5,621 bases of DNA from Candidatus Atribacter fermentans (GTDB lineage: Bacteria > Atribacterota > Atribacteria > Atribacterales > Atribacteraceae). Numbering within the stretch: position 1 is the first letter of the stretch; the number at the start of each line of letters is the position of its first letter. Below, one piece after another: positions 1 through 5,330 of the stretch. The stretch covers positions 1-5,621 of the forward strand of contig JAAYUT010000481.1 in assembly GCA_012517485.1 (NCBI GenBank), in the 5' to 3' direction. The position numbers and the translations under genes are program-made. A model generated the notes under the pieces. That model was given only the letters and a program-made list of their open reading frames with translations, was not told the origin of the DNA and searched no databases.

Positions 1-316
1 GAGAGAGTTGATCGAGAAGAATCGCAAGTTCAACCGGACCATTTTTTTGATCTATTCCAAAAAGAAGAGAAACAGGAGATATGGCTAAACGCCGGTTTAC
101 AATAGGAATTCCAAATCGAAGCGATACCTCTTCAACAACCTCATGAAGGGATTGAGCATAAGTGCGAATTTTATGAACCACATTTCGACAGGTCTCAATG
201 ATGTCTTTTCCTCGACAATCTAAAATATTTATGCCTAAAGTAACTGTTCGGACATCAAGATTCTCAATTTCAAGCATTCGTATTGTTTCCAAAATTTCTG
301 ATCGATCGTATAACAC
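1..316 (-). CDS. UPF0210/DUF711 family protein, N-terminal part (3' end outside window)
   Basis: The first 105 residues of a protein that is about 450 residues long in this family are visible; the rest lies beyond the left edge. The reading frame matches the conserved N-terminus of UPF0210/DUF711: a helix around ILETIRMLEIENLDVRTVTLGI (residues 8-29), then ILDC (31-34), a helix RTYAQSLHEVVEEV (51-64), and FGIPIVNRRLAISPVSLL (68-85), the most family-typical block. Structures of relatives have a pyruvate formate-lyase-like fold, but the reaction is unknown. I chose the GTG at 316-314 because a strong SD (GGAGGG, 328-323) lies 6 bases upstream. The in-frame ATG at 322-320 directly abuts that SD and is too close. 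The gene starts 66 bases after the UPF0237 ACT gene, the usual partner of this family, so the two are probably co-transcribed. Family assignment is confident; function is not. Confidence 0.9.
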   Translation of the reverse strand, partial: MLYDRSEILETIRMLEIENLDVRTVTLGINILDCRGKDIIETCRNVVHKIRTYAQSLHEVVEEVSLRFGIPIVNRRLAISPVSLLFGIDQKNGPVELAILLDQLS

Positions 317-322
317 AATCAT

Positions 323-328
323 CCCTCC
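323..328 (-). promoter_or_regulatory. Shine-Dalgarno of the DUF711 gene, decides a GTG start
   Basis: The minus strand reads GGAGGG here. It touches the ATG at 322-320 but stands 6 bases from the in-frame GTG at 316-314, so it favours GTG as initiator. Confidence 0.7.
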
Positions 329-382
329 GATTGCTTTTAATCGGTTTAATACACGCTGTCCTTTTCTTATTCAATCTTGATT

Positions 383-712
383 TTAAATGCGGTGCATTGC
401 TTGAAAGATACTGGTATGCTGAAGAAAAATTTGTACACCGATTTCTTCACCTTTTTGTATAAGACGTTTTTTCAAATCAGCAAGAGGAATAGCACAATGA
501 CTAAGATCACCAATTAAAATCATCGTAAAATATTCATTTAAAATTTTCTGAGTAATATCTTCGATATTCACTTGGTTTTCAGCTAATAAAGAAGTTACTG
601 CTGCTATAATGCCCACTCGATCTTTGCCAACGACAGTAATAACCACTTTATCCTGATGCTCTGTTGGTTGTTCCTCATCAAAATTTGAAGGAATAATATC
701 ACTGATATTCAC
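383..712 (-). CDS. ACT domain-containing protein, UPF0237 family
   Basis: A 109-residue protein with a single ACT domain of the UPF0237 type. The ACT core is KVVITVVGKDRVGIIAAV (residues 22-39) followed by LLAENQVNIEDITQKIL, then FTMILIGDL. The end IFQAMHRI is the characteristic C-terminus of the family. ACT domains usually bind small ligands such as amino acids and regulate partners; the ligand here is unknown. I chose the GTG at 712-710 because the minus strand carries GAGGTG (725-720) 7 bases upstream. This gives a start inside the last codons of the endonuclease V gene (14-bp overlap, different frame), consistent with translational coupling. It also gives about 20 residues ahead of the ACT core, more than relatives, which start nearly at the core. 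A GTG at 646-644 (SD AGGA, 4-base spacer) would give the family length and is the alternative. The neighbouring UPF0210 gene is its typical partner. Confidence 0.9.
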   Translation of the reverse strand: MNISDIIPSNFDEEQPTEHQDKVVITVVGKDRVGIIAAVTSLLAENQVNIEDITQKILNEYFTMILIGDLSHCAIPLADLKKRLIQKGEEIGVQIFLQHTSIFQAMHRI

Positions 713-1400
713 CAAATGACACCTCATTTCTTTTGATTTTGTTCGCATAAAGATGAGCAATCCGAGTCGGTTCGGGAATTCGATATTTGCCACTAACCTT
801 CAATGTCCATTCGATGGAGCCGAGTAAATCAATCCGATGCCCAGGTGAGACAAAAACAGGCTTAACATCTTTCTTACTCCGAAGAGCAGCACCTACAATT
901 TGATCGTGGTATAAAATCCAGGAATATTGCCCCTTTTCCATGGGAGGTTCTTCATACTGACCCACTAACAGACTTTTCGCAACACCAATTGAAACAATAT
1001 TATAAAGAATTCCCACATGACTCGCTAACCCCATTCCCCGAGGATGGGCAATCCCCTGACCATCGAAAAAGAAAATTTGTGGCATACTTTTTAATCTTTG
1101 TAAGGAAGTGGCAACTACTGGTCCTTCACGAAAAGAGAGAAAACCTGGGATATAGGGAAAATGAATTTTTTTTATCGAATGAACAATTTCAATAAGTTGA
1201 AGTTCGGGATAAGAAAAAACAACAATAACTGCACAAGCAAGATTTTTTTCCAGATAAGAAACATCTATCCCTGCTATACATTGTATCTCTTGGGAATGGA
1301 ATGGAAAGGAAAAGGACATATATTGGATGAGATCTTTCTGAATCTGAATCGCATCCTGAATATCAACATCAAATGGAAAAAAATGAGATGGTTGTATCAT
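699..1400 (-). CDS. nfi: Endonuclease V (deoxyinosine 3' endonuclease)
   Basis: A 233-residue protein of normal length for endonuclease V, which cuts DNA at the second phosphodiester bond 3' of hypoxanthine (deaminated adenine) and starts alternative excision repair. Motifs in order: AGIDVSY (residues 43-49) with catalytic Asp46; the family block YIPGFLSFREGP (83-94) with Tyr83 as the strand-separating wedge and Glu92 as metal ligand; FFDGQGIAHPRGMGLASHVG (111-130) with Asp113; GVAKSLL (139-145) with the conserved Lys142; and VSPGH (185-189). All expected catalytic residues are present, so it should be active. The ATG at 1400 includes the usual N-terminal helix (DIQDAIQIQKDL). No SD is visible upstream of this start, unlike most neighbours; a TATACT box ends 7 bases before the ATG. 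The 3' end overlaps the ACT gene. Confidence 0.96.
   Translation of the reverse strand: MIQPSHFFPFDVDIQDAIQIQKDLIQYMSFSFPFHSQEIQCIAGIDVSYLEKNLACAVIVVFSYPELQLIEIVHSIKKIHFPYIPGFLSFREGPVVATSLQRLKSMPQIFFFDGQGIAHPRGMGLASHVGILYNIVSIGVAKSLLVGQYEEPPMEKGQYSWILYHDQIVGAALRSKKDVKPVFVSPGHRIDLLGSIEWTLKVSGKYRIPEPTRIAHLYANKIKRNEVSFGEYQ
720..725 (-). promoter_or_regulatory. Shine-Dalgarno of the ACT gene, inside endonuclease V
   Basis: GAGGTG on the minus strand lies within the 3' end of the endonuclease V reading frame, 7 bases before the GTG chosen as start of the ACT gene. An ATG at 727-725 in the same frame overlaps the SD itself and has no good SD of its own. Confidence 0.6.
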
Positions 1401-1591
1401 TTTTGTAAGTATAAATAAGACCTTCTCGTCAAACGAATTGGAATAGGTTTATAGTTGTTATTATATTAAAAAAACAACAAAATTCCATTTTAAAACATGA
1501 AGAGAAGTCAAATAAGAGGGCGATTGAAGAAAATAAATATTCTTTATTTAGCTTATTCAAGGGTTTTTTCTAAGAAGGATTCTGTTATTTC
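1401..1591. other. Non-coding gap between veg and endonuclease V
   Basis: This 191-bp AT-rich stretch has no supported gene. It holds a perfect 7-bp A/T-only inverted repeat (AAATAAA 1531-1537, TTTATTT 1543-1549, 5-base loop) downstream of veg, which could be a weak terminator. It also holds two minus-strand -10-like hexamers upstream of endonuclease V: TATAAT at 1465-1460 and TATACT at 1413-1408. Neither hexamer has a convincing -35 at normal spacing. The endonuclease V group is therefore probably transcribed from here or by read-through from veg, but the promoter is not resolved. Confidence 0.4.
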
Positions 1592-1843
1592 TTATATCAA
1601 CTCAAGTTCAATCGTTTTAGTAAGAATATCTACATAATTAAAAGAAATCCGTTGACAACAACCATCAATATCCATTTTTAATGTGAAAAAGAAAGGATAA
1701 GCAGTCTCAATAACTCCTTGCCTTATGACAGTTTTTTTGCGACCTTTATTCACTTCGATACGGACTTCTCTGCCTTTTTTTTCCAAAACCCAAGCTTTTA
1801 TTTGGTCAATGCTCTGGATAGGCAAAATTATCTCTTTCTCCAT
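1592..1843 (-). CDS. veg: Veg family protein
   Basis: An 83-residue protein matching the Veg family (DUF1021) over its whole length. Typical blocks are the KGREVRIEVNKGRKKTVIRQGVI stretch (residues 23-45, basic and glycine-rich), ETAYPFFFTL (46-55), and the closing FNYVDILTKTIEL (68-80), equivalent to the YADILTETVEL of Bacillus subtilis Veg. In B. subtilis, Veg stimulates biofilm matrix gene expression by affecting the SinR repressor; whether that applies here is unknown. The gene directly follows rsmA, as veg lies close to ksgA in Firmicutes, which supports the assignment. No SD precedes the ATG; instead a near-consensus promoter ends 11 bases upstream, implying an almost leaderless transcript. 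The pair Cys62-Cys63 is not a feature I know from the family. Confidence 0.9.
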   Translation of the reverse strand: MEKEIILPIQSIDQIKAWVLEKKGREVRIEVNKGRKKTVIRQGVIETAYPFFFTLKMDIDGCCQRISFNYVDILTKTIELELI

Positions 1844-1854
1844 AATTTTAGTTC

Positions 1855-1883
1855 ATTATAATACTAATCTAAAAAAAAATCAA
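1855..1883 (-). promoter_or_regulatory. Sigma-A type promoter for veg
   Basis: The minus strand carries TTGATT (1883-1878) and a perfect TATAAT (1860-1855) with a 17-base spacer containing a run of T. The -35 overlaps the rsmA TGA stop codon (1882-1880). The predicted transcription start, about 7 bases after the -10, falls near 1848, only about five bases before the veg ATG. Confidence 0.7.
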
Positions 1884-2704
1884 CGAAAATGAGTTTTATA
1901 AGTTGAGAATGATGTTTCTATTTCCCTTGATTTATTGATAACCTCTGACAGTTTTAACCATTCTATATTGGTTAAATCTTCTGGTCTTTTTGTGATTGGT
2001 ATGTCAGCAATCTGGATAATTTCCGGTTCAATAAAGGGTCGTATTAGGTTAGAAATTTTTTTTCTTTTCTGCTGAAATAATATTTGAGTTAAATTTGCAA
2101 CTTGATTCAACGTTACTATGTTCGGAGAACAAGGTCTGGGGAAACACTTTAAAATGACTGAGTCAACCCGGGGCATAGGTCGAAAACTGCCCCGGGATAC
2201 TTCGAATCGTTGTTTTACTTGATATCGCATTTGGAAAATAACTGACAAAGGAACTCTTCTTTTCTCACCAGGTTGAGCCATTATTTTTTGGTAAAATTCT
2301 TTTTGGACCATTAGAACTAACATTTCCCAAGGAATGGGGCTTTGGATTAATTTAAACAATATTGCAGTAGAAATATGATAAGGAATATTGGCTACAACTT
2401 TGAAAGAATAATTGGAATAAGGGGTTAGAATCTGAAGAAGATCAACTTTTAAAAAATCCTGATTGAAAAAATGGATATTCGATTGCAAGGATAGCTCTTT
2501 CCGCGTTTTTTGGTAAAGAATTGGGTCAATTTCAAAAGTGAACACTTCACCACTATAAAGAACTAACCGTTTGGTGAGATTTCCTCTTCCAGTACCAATC
2601 TCAACCACACAATCATCCTTCGTGAGATCGGAGAATTCAATTATTTTCTCCAACACACCGGTATTCATTAAAAAATTTTGACTTTGTTTTACCGTTTCAT
2701 GCAT
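1880..2704 (-). CDS. rsmA: 16S rRNA (adenine1518-N6/adenine1519-N6)-dimethyltransferase
   Basis: A 274-residue protein of normal length for RsmA (KsgA), which uses S-adenosylmethionine to dimethylate two adjacent adenines in the helix 45 loop of 16S rRNA late in 30S assembly. Visible motifs: QNFL (residues 9-12) at the N-terminus; SAM-binding motif I EIGTGRG (35-41); the acidic FEID (57-60) that contacts the ribose; the catalytic motif IV as NIPYHIST (106-113), where many relatives have NLPYYITT; and FRPMPRVDS (174-182) before the C-terminal helical domain with RKKISNLIRP (214-223). The start at 2704 is fixed by an in-frame TAA two codons upstream; its SD is weak. It begins 24 bases after the Cys-rich gene, so the two are likely co-transcribed. 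The veg promoter starts within its stop codon. Confidence 0.96.
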   Translation of the reverse strand: MHETVKQSQNFLMNTGVLEKIIEFSDLTKDDCVVEIGTGRGNLTKRLVLYSGEVFTFEIDPILYQKTRKELSLQSNIHFFNQDFLKVDLLQILTPYSNYSFKVVANIPYHISTAILFKLIQSPIPWEMLVLMVQKEFYQKIMAQPGEKRRVPLSVIFQMRYQVKQRFEVSRGSFRPMPRVDSVILKCFPRPCSPNIVTLNQVANLTQILFQQKRKKISNLIRPFIEPEIIQIADIPITKRPEDLTNIEWLKLSEVINKSREIETSFSTYKTHFR

Positions 2705-2728
2705 TCGATTTTAGGTCTTTGTCAGAAT

Positions 2729-2914
2729 CTACCCTTTTACCGTTGTTGAGTTTCCTTCACGAGTAGAAAGATGATCAGGGAAAAAATAATCACATTTATC
2801 AACCGGTACGGTTCTCTCTTTTTGTTCTCCTAATAAACATCTAAAAATGCCAACTTTTTTCTTTTCGGGATCACAGTACCGACAAACCTGACAAAGACCC
2901 TCGGGATTGTACAA
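2729..2914 (-). CDS. Small cysteine-rich protein of unknown function
   Basis: I do not recognise this gene by name. It encodes about 61 residues from a TTG at 2914, preceded 7 bases away by a G-rich SD (GGGGGG). An in-frame TTG at 2932 would add six residues including another Cys but has no SD. Five cysteines are spaced C-x2-C-x2-C-x11-C-x14-C: GLCQVCRYCDP, then GIFRCLLG, then VDKCDYFFPD. That layout suggests a small metal-binding domain, either a zinc ribbon or an iron-sulfur fold like the small subunits of some glycyl radical enzymes; this is inference from spacing only. The C-terminal dozen residues look disordered. The gene is tightly placed between the Asp23 gene and rsmA in the same direction (24 bases to rsmA), which supports it being real and co-expressed. 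It has no signal peptide or membrane segment. Confidence 0.7.
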   Translation of the reverse strand: MYNPEGLCQVCRYCDPEKKKVGIFRCLLGEQKERTVPVDKCDYFFPDHLSTREGNSTTVKG

Positions 2915-2988
2915 TGTACATCCCCCCTTCAAATTTTTTTTATTTTTTAAAAAAAGAAATAACCTCCTTTAGACATTGCCAGCGTCAT

Positions 2989-3345
2989 CTAAGTGATTAA
3001 CCATTCTACTTTCCCAACTTCAACATTCACCTTTTTTAATGAAAATCCAAATTGCTTTTCAATTACTGAATAGATTTTATTTTGAACATCGCTGGCAACT
3101 TGCCAAAAAATACAGTTCGGATCAAGTGATATGACCACATTAACTTCTATACTTCGATGTTGGACATCGATCTTATCATTGATTTGAAAAACTTGCCCGT
3201 TTTCCGAAAACTTTATAGAATGGAGAAGGTTCTCAAAAGAATCAATTACACCAGGTACTTGGGCAACTCCCCGGGCAATAACTTCATTGAGAGCATTCAC
3301 ACTTATCCGGATCTGCCCATCGGTGTTTTCGACCGCTATAGCCAT
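2989..3345 (-). CDS. Asp23/Gls24 family envelope stress response protein
   Basis: A 118-residue protein matching the Asp23/Gls24 (DUF322) family. It opens with GQIRISVNALNEVIARGVAQVPGV (residues 10-33), the typical strand-helix start ending in the conserved PGV. It continues with the alternating strand IEVNVVISLD (66-75), the helix VASDVQNKIYSVIEKQFGF (83-101), and the closing strand KKVNVEVGKVEW (104-115). Family members are small cytosolic proteins; in staphylococci Asp23 is membrane-tethered through a partner and linked to cell-wall stress, while in many anaerobes a member lies in housekeeping operons with no known role. The ATG start is supported by GGGAGGT (3357-3351) with a 5-base spacer. 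That SD lies in a predicted hairpin, suggesting translational control. It follows the bifunctional nuclease gene by 60 bases. Confidence 0.88.
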   Translation of the reverse strand: MAIAVENTDGQIRISVNALNEVIARGVAQVPGVIDSFENLLHSIKFSENGQVFQINDKIDVQHRSIEVNVVISLDPNCIFWQVASDVQNKIYSVIEKQFGFSLKKVNVEVGKVEWLIT

Positions 3346-3351
3346 TCTTTA

Positions 3352-3366
3352 CCTCCCAGCGGGAAG
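3352..3366 (-). promoter_or_regulatory. RNA hairpin enclosing the Shine-Dalgarno of the Asp23 gene
   Basis: On the minus strand CTTCCC (3366-3361), a GCT loop and GGGAGG (3357-3352) can form a six-pair stem (one G-U pair) with a 3-base loop. The right arm is the SD of the downstream gene, five to six bases from its ATG. A stem this GC-rich in an AT-rich leader could limit ribosome access. The pairing is seen in the sequence; any regulatory role is inferred. Confidence 0.45.
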
Positions 3367-3405
3367 TTTTTATAAATTTAAAACATAACTTTACTCGGAG
3401 ATATT

Positions 3406-3897
3406 TTACTTATCCTGACCCAAATATTTTTGAAGATCTTCAGGCTTTAAAGTTTCTAAAAACTTGCGGAAGTCCTCTATTTCTTTATCATCAATATCAC
3501 CCATAGCTACGGTGGTTGATTTTACCACTTCCTCAGAAATAAAAATCGGTGCACCAGTTTTCAGAGCAAGAGCTATACCATCACTCGGACGTGAATCAAC
3601 AGTAATCTCTTGTTCATCTACTCTCAAATATAGCAAAGCGTAAAAAGTATTATCAATAATATTGGTGATAACGACCTTATCTAATTTGGTATCAAGTTTT
3701 TGAAGAATGGAAGATATGAGGTCATGGGTGAGTGGTCGTGGAGTATCTATCTTTTGAAGACCAAGCAAAATTGCTTGGGCTTCAAACAAACCTATCCATA
3801 TAGGAAGGCTTCTTTTCTCTTCCTCATCAATCAAAACCACAATAGCCATTGAATTTTTTTGATCAAACATGAGTCCTTGAACTTTCATTTTAAGCAT
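3406..3897 (-). CDS. Bifunctional nuclease family protein (DUF151)
   Basis: A 163-residue protein of the bifunctional nuclease (BFN, DUF151) family. The conserved blocks are all present: MKVQGLMFD (residues 4-12), LPIWIGLFEAQAILLGL (31-47), PRPLTHDLISSIL (53-65), VVITNIIDNTFYALLYL (75-91), and the strongly conserved DSRPSDGIALALKTGAPIFISEEV (101-124). A C-terminal helix with EIEDFRKFLETLKPEDL (139-155) is common in bacterial members. A plant relative was reported to have DNase and RNase activity; the bacterial role is not settled, and structural relatives include a Thermotoga protein. I chose the ATG at 3897 because AGGG lies 9 bases upstream. The ATG at 3906 sits directly on that AGGG, and the ATG at 3888 has no SD. 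It is the first gene after a 189-bp gap, so a promoter probably lies upstream. Confidence 0.9.
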   Translation of the reverse strand: MLKMKVQGLMFDQKNSMAIVVLIDEEEKRSLPIWIGLFEAQAILLGLQKIDTPRPLTHDLISSILQKLDTKLDKVVITNIIDNTFYALLYLRVDEQEITVDSRPSDGIALALKTGAPIFISEEVVKSTTVAMGDIDDKEIEDFRKFLETLKPEDLQKYLGQDK

Positions 3898-3931
3898 AAG
3901 CAACATCCCTAATTCAAAATCTTCTATTTTT

Positions 3932-3937
3932 ATTATA
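3932..3937 (-). promoter_or_regulatory. Possible -10 box upstream of the bifunctional nuclease gene
   Basis: A perfect TATAAT on the minus strand lies 34 bases before the chosen ATG, in the gap where a promoter is expected. No good -35 is seen at 16-18 bases, so this is tentative. Confidence 0.3.
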
Positions 3938-3966
3938 ACTCATTTCGGCTTTTTCCGTTCCTTCTT

Positions 3967-3997
3967 CCAAAAAACTTTAGATTTTTTTTGGTTTTTT
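3967..3997. repeat. A/T-rich inverted repeat with T run
   Basis: CCAAAAAA (3967-3974) and TTTTTTGG (3984-3991) are perfectly complementary around a 9-base loop. On the plus strand six further T follow (3992-3997), giving a terminator-like outline, but no plus-strand gene is present to terminate. On the minus strand it lies between tatD and the bifunctional nuclease gene and could act as a weak terminator for the metG-tatD group. Confidence 0.3.
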
Positions 3998-4021
3998 ATA
4001 CCTTTGGCCTCTCTTTTTAAC

Positions 4022-4076
4022 GGGTCGCTTATAGGGATGAAGAAGGGTATATTATAAGATTGACCTAGTCTGACCC
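4022..4076. repeat. Nested inverted repeat in the tatD-bfn gap
   Basis: GGGTC (4022-4026) and GACCC (4072-4076) form an outer arm pair. CTTATA (4028-4033) and TATAAG (4053-4058) form an inner one with a 19-base loop; between them the pairing is broken. The right end reads TAGTCTGACCCCA on the plus strand, which resembles sequences I associate with the ends of IS200/REP-type elements; that link is a recollection, not a match I could test. Confidence 0.3.
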
Positions 4077-4095
4077 CACCATTAGAAATAAATAT

Positions 4096-4875
4096 TTAAC
4101 CGACAATCAACTTTTCTCCAAAAACATCTTTCACATTTTGGAAGATCTGCATTTGCAACCTATTGAGTGGAATATCCAACAATACTGATAGATACTTTGC
4201 AGTTTCGATTAAATAAGAAGGCTCATTTCGCTTCCCTCTTTTCTTTTGTGGGGCAAGATAAGGTGAATCAGTTTCTAAAAGAAGTCGATTAAGAGGTATT
4301 TTTGGTATGAACCCCCTTAAACGACGAGCATTGGGAAAGGTCATTACACCCCCCAAAGAAAAATAAAAGTCCAAAGCCAAAGCTTTGAGAAAAGCCTCTT
4401 CATCCCCTGAAAAACAATGCCAAATAACCGGAATATTCCGTATCGATTGCTGACATATTTTTACTAGGTCTTTATCTGACGACCGAGAATGAAGAATCAA
4501 AGGGAGTCGATTCTGTTCAGCTAATTCGATATGAATTTGAAGAGCCTTTTTTTGATTGAGAATAAATTGAGAATCCCAATAATAATCCAATCCAGTCTCA
4601 CCAATTGCCACAACTTTAGGATGAGAAAGAAATTTTTCAAGCTCAGTAAAATCGGGGAGAAAGTCTTTTATTTCCTGTGGATGGATACCTATTGCAACAA
4701 ATATTGAGGGGTAATCACGAGCTATTTGAAGTGATTCATGACATGAAGAAAGAGAAGAGGAAGCATTGATAATACGCTTTACTCCAACTTCTTCTGCTCT
4801 TCGTATAACCTCACTACGATCGGGTTCAAACTCCTGCCCATCCAAATGAGCATGGGTATCAATCCAAAAACTCAT
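4096..4875 (-). CDS. tatD: TatD family metal-dependent hydrolase (DNase)
   Basis: A 259-residue TIM-barrel metallohydrolase of normal TatD/YcfH/YabD length. The metal ligands are all in place: DTHAHLD (residues 6-12) with His8 and His10, GETGLDYYW (92-100) with Glu93, LHSR (128-131) with His129, WHCFSG (152-157) with His153, and LLLETDSPYLAPQ (198-210) with Asp203. RGKRNEP (213-219) is the usual family block near the C-terminus. Characterised members have 3'-to-5' DNA exonuclease activity and some act in DNA repair; YabD-like members also sit beside metS in Firmicutes, as here. The ATG overlaps the TGA of the upstream tRNA-binding gene as ATGA (4875-4872), and AAGGTG just upstream can serve as SD, so translation is probably coupled. 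No membrane or secretion signal is seen. Confidence 0.93.
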   Translation of the reverse strand: MSFWIDTHAHLDGQEFEPDRSEVIRRAEEVGVKRIINASSSLSSCHESLQIARDYPSIFVAIGIHPQEIKDFLPDFTELEKFLSHPKVVAIGETGLDYYWDSQFILNQKKALQIHIELAEQNRLPLILHSRSSDKDLVKICQQSIRNIPVIWHCFSGDEEAFLKALALDFYFSLGGVMTFPNARRLRGFIPKIPLNRLLLETDSPYLAPQKKRGKRNEPSYLIETAKYLSVLLDIPLNRLQMQIFQNVKDVFGEKLIVG

Positions 4876-5207
4876 CTCACCTTACTACCTGGTACCATAT
4901 CCCGATCAAGAGTTAAAAAACTCACAGTCCCCTGCCCGTCATCAGCAGCCAATAGCATACCTTGGGATTTGATCCCACGAATGTTAGCTGGTTTTAAATT
5001 AGCCAACACAATGATCTTTTTCCCAACCATTTCTTCTGGGGAATAATAAGGAGCAAGACCGGCAACTAAGGTTCTTTCTTCATCACCTAAATTCACTTGG
5101 AGAACCAAGAGTTTATTGGTTCCTTCTAACCGCTCAACGGCTAAAATTTCTCCAACTCGCAAATCAATCTTTTGAAAGTCTTCTAAATTTATTTCTGGGA
5201 GAGGCAT
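4872..5207 (-). CDS. Stand-alone tRNA-binding (OB-fold) protein, MetRS beta-subunit-like
   Basis: A 111-residue protein that is a single tRNA-binding domain of the Trbp111/MetRS C-terminal type. The blocks are INLEDFQKIDLRVGEIL (residues 6-22), NKLLVLQVNLGDEERTLVAGL (31-51), IIVLANLKPANIRGIKSQGMLLAA (65-88), and the closing VPGSKV (105-110). These are the OB-fold strands that bind the outside of tRNA. In many bacteria this domain is fused to the C-terminus of methionyl-tRNA synthetase. Here the synthetase ends in a stop codon 123 bases upstream and the domain has its own start, with AGGAGG (5220-5215) 7 bases before ATG 5207. It probably acts as a homodimer or associates with MetRS to raise tRNA affinity. 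A CsaA-like chaperone is a less likely reading, given the position. Longer upstream frames are not supported. Confidence 0.93.
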   Translation of the reverse strand: MPLPEINLEDFQKIDLRVGEILAVERLEGTNKLLVLQVNLGDEERTLVAGLAPYYSPEEMVGKKIIVLANLKPANIRGIKSQGMLLAADDGQGTVSFLTLDRDMVPGSKVR

Positions 5208-5330
5208 ACTGATTCCTCCTTCTTTCTTTGTTGAATATTTTGAAAATAGTAACCAAGTCAATAACCACGATGAGTAGATGTTACTGGTAAGACACCTATA
5301 ATTCAATAATTTCGCAATTTTGATTTTCTC

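Noticed and set aside
198..380. Plus-strand 60-codon open frame
   Set aside because: It lies antisense to the clear DUF711 frame, its product is low in recognisable structure, and no SD supports it.
989..1418. Plus-strand open frames of 68 and 85 codons
   Set aside because: Both are antisense to endonuclease V, whose motifs fill the opposite strand; they have no family resemblance.
1531..1549. Rho-independent terminator after veg
   Set aside because: The 7-bp stem is made only of A-T pairs and is followed by TCTTC rather than a T run on the minus strand, so it is too weak to call.
3157..3375. Plus-strand 72-codon open frame
   Set aside because: It is antisense to the Asp23 gene and its leader, with no recognisable domain.
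4051..4056. Minus-strand TATAAT in the tatD-bfn gap as a promoter
   Set aside because: The -35 position at 17 bases reads GTGGGG, and the hexamer forms part of an inverted repeat, so chance is likely.
4846..5046. Plus-strand 66-codon open frame
   Set aside because: It is antisense to the tRNA-binding protein and the tatD start, both strongly supported.
5232..5261. TTGACT (5261-5256) as a promoter for the tRNA-binding gene
   Set aside because: At 16-18 bases the possible -10 hexamers (such as TATTCA) match the consensus at only about half the positions.
5208..5306. Upstream extension of the tRNA-binding protein (33 extra residues)
   Set aside because: The extension does not resemble a MetRS linker, and the internal ATG at 5207 has a perfect AGGAGG at 7 bases.
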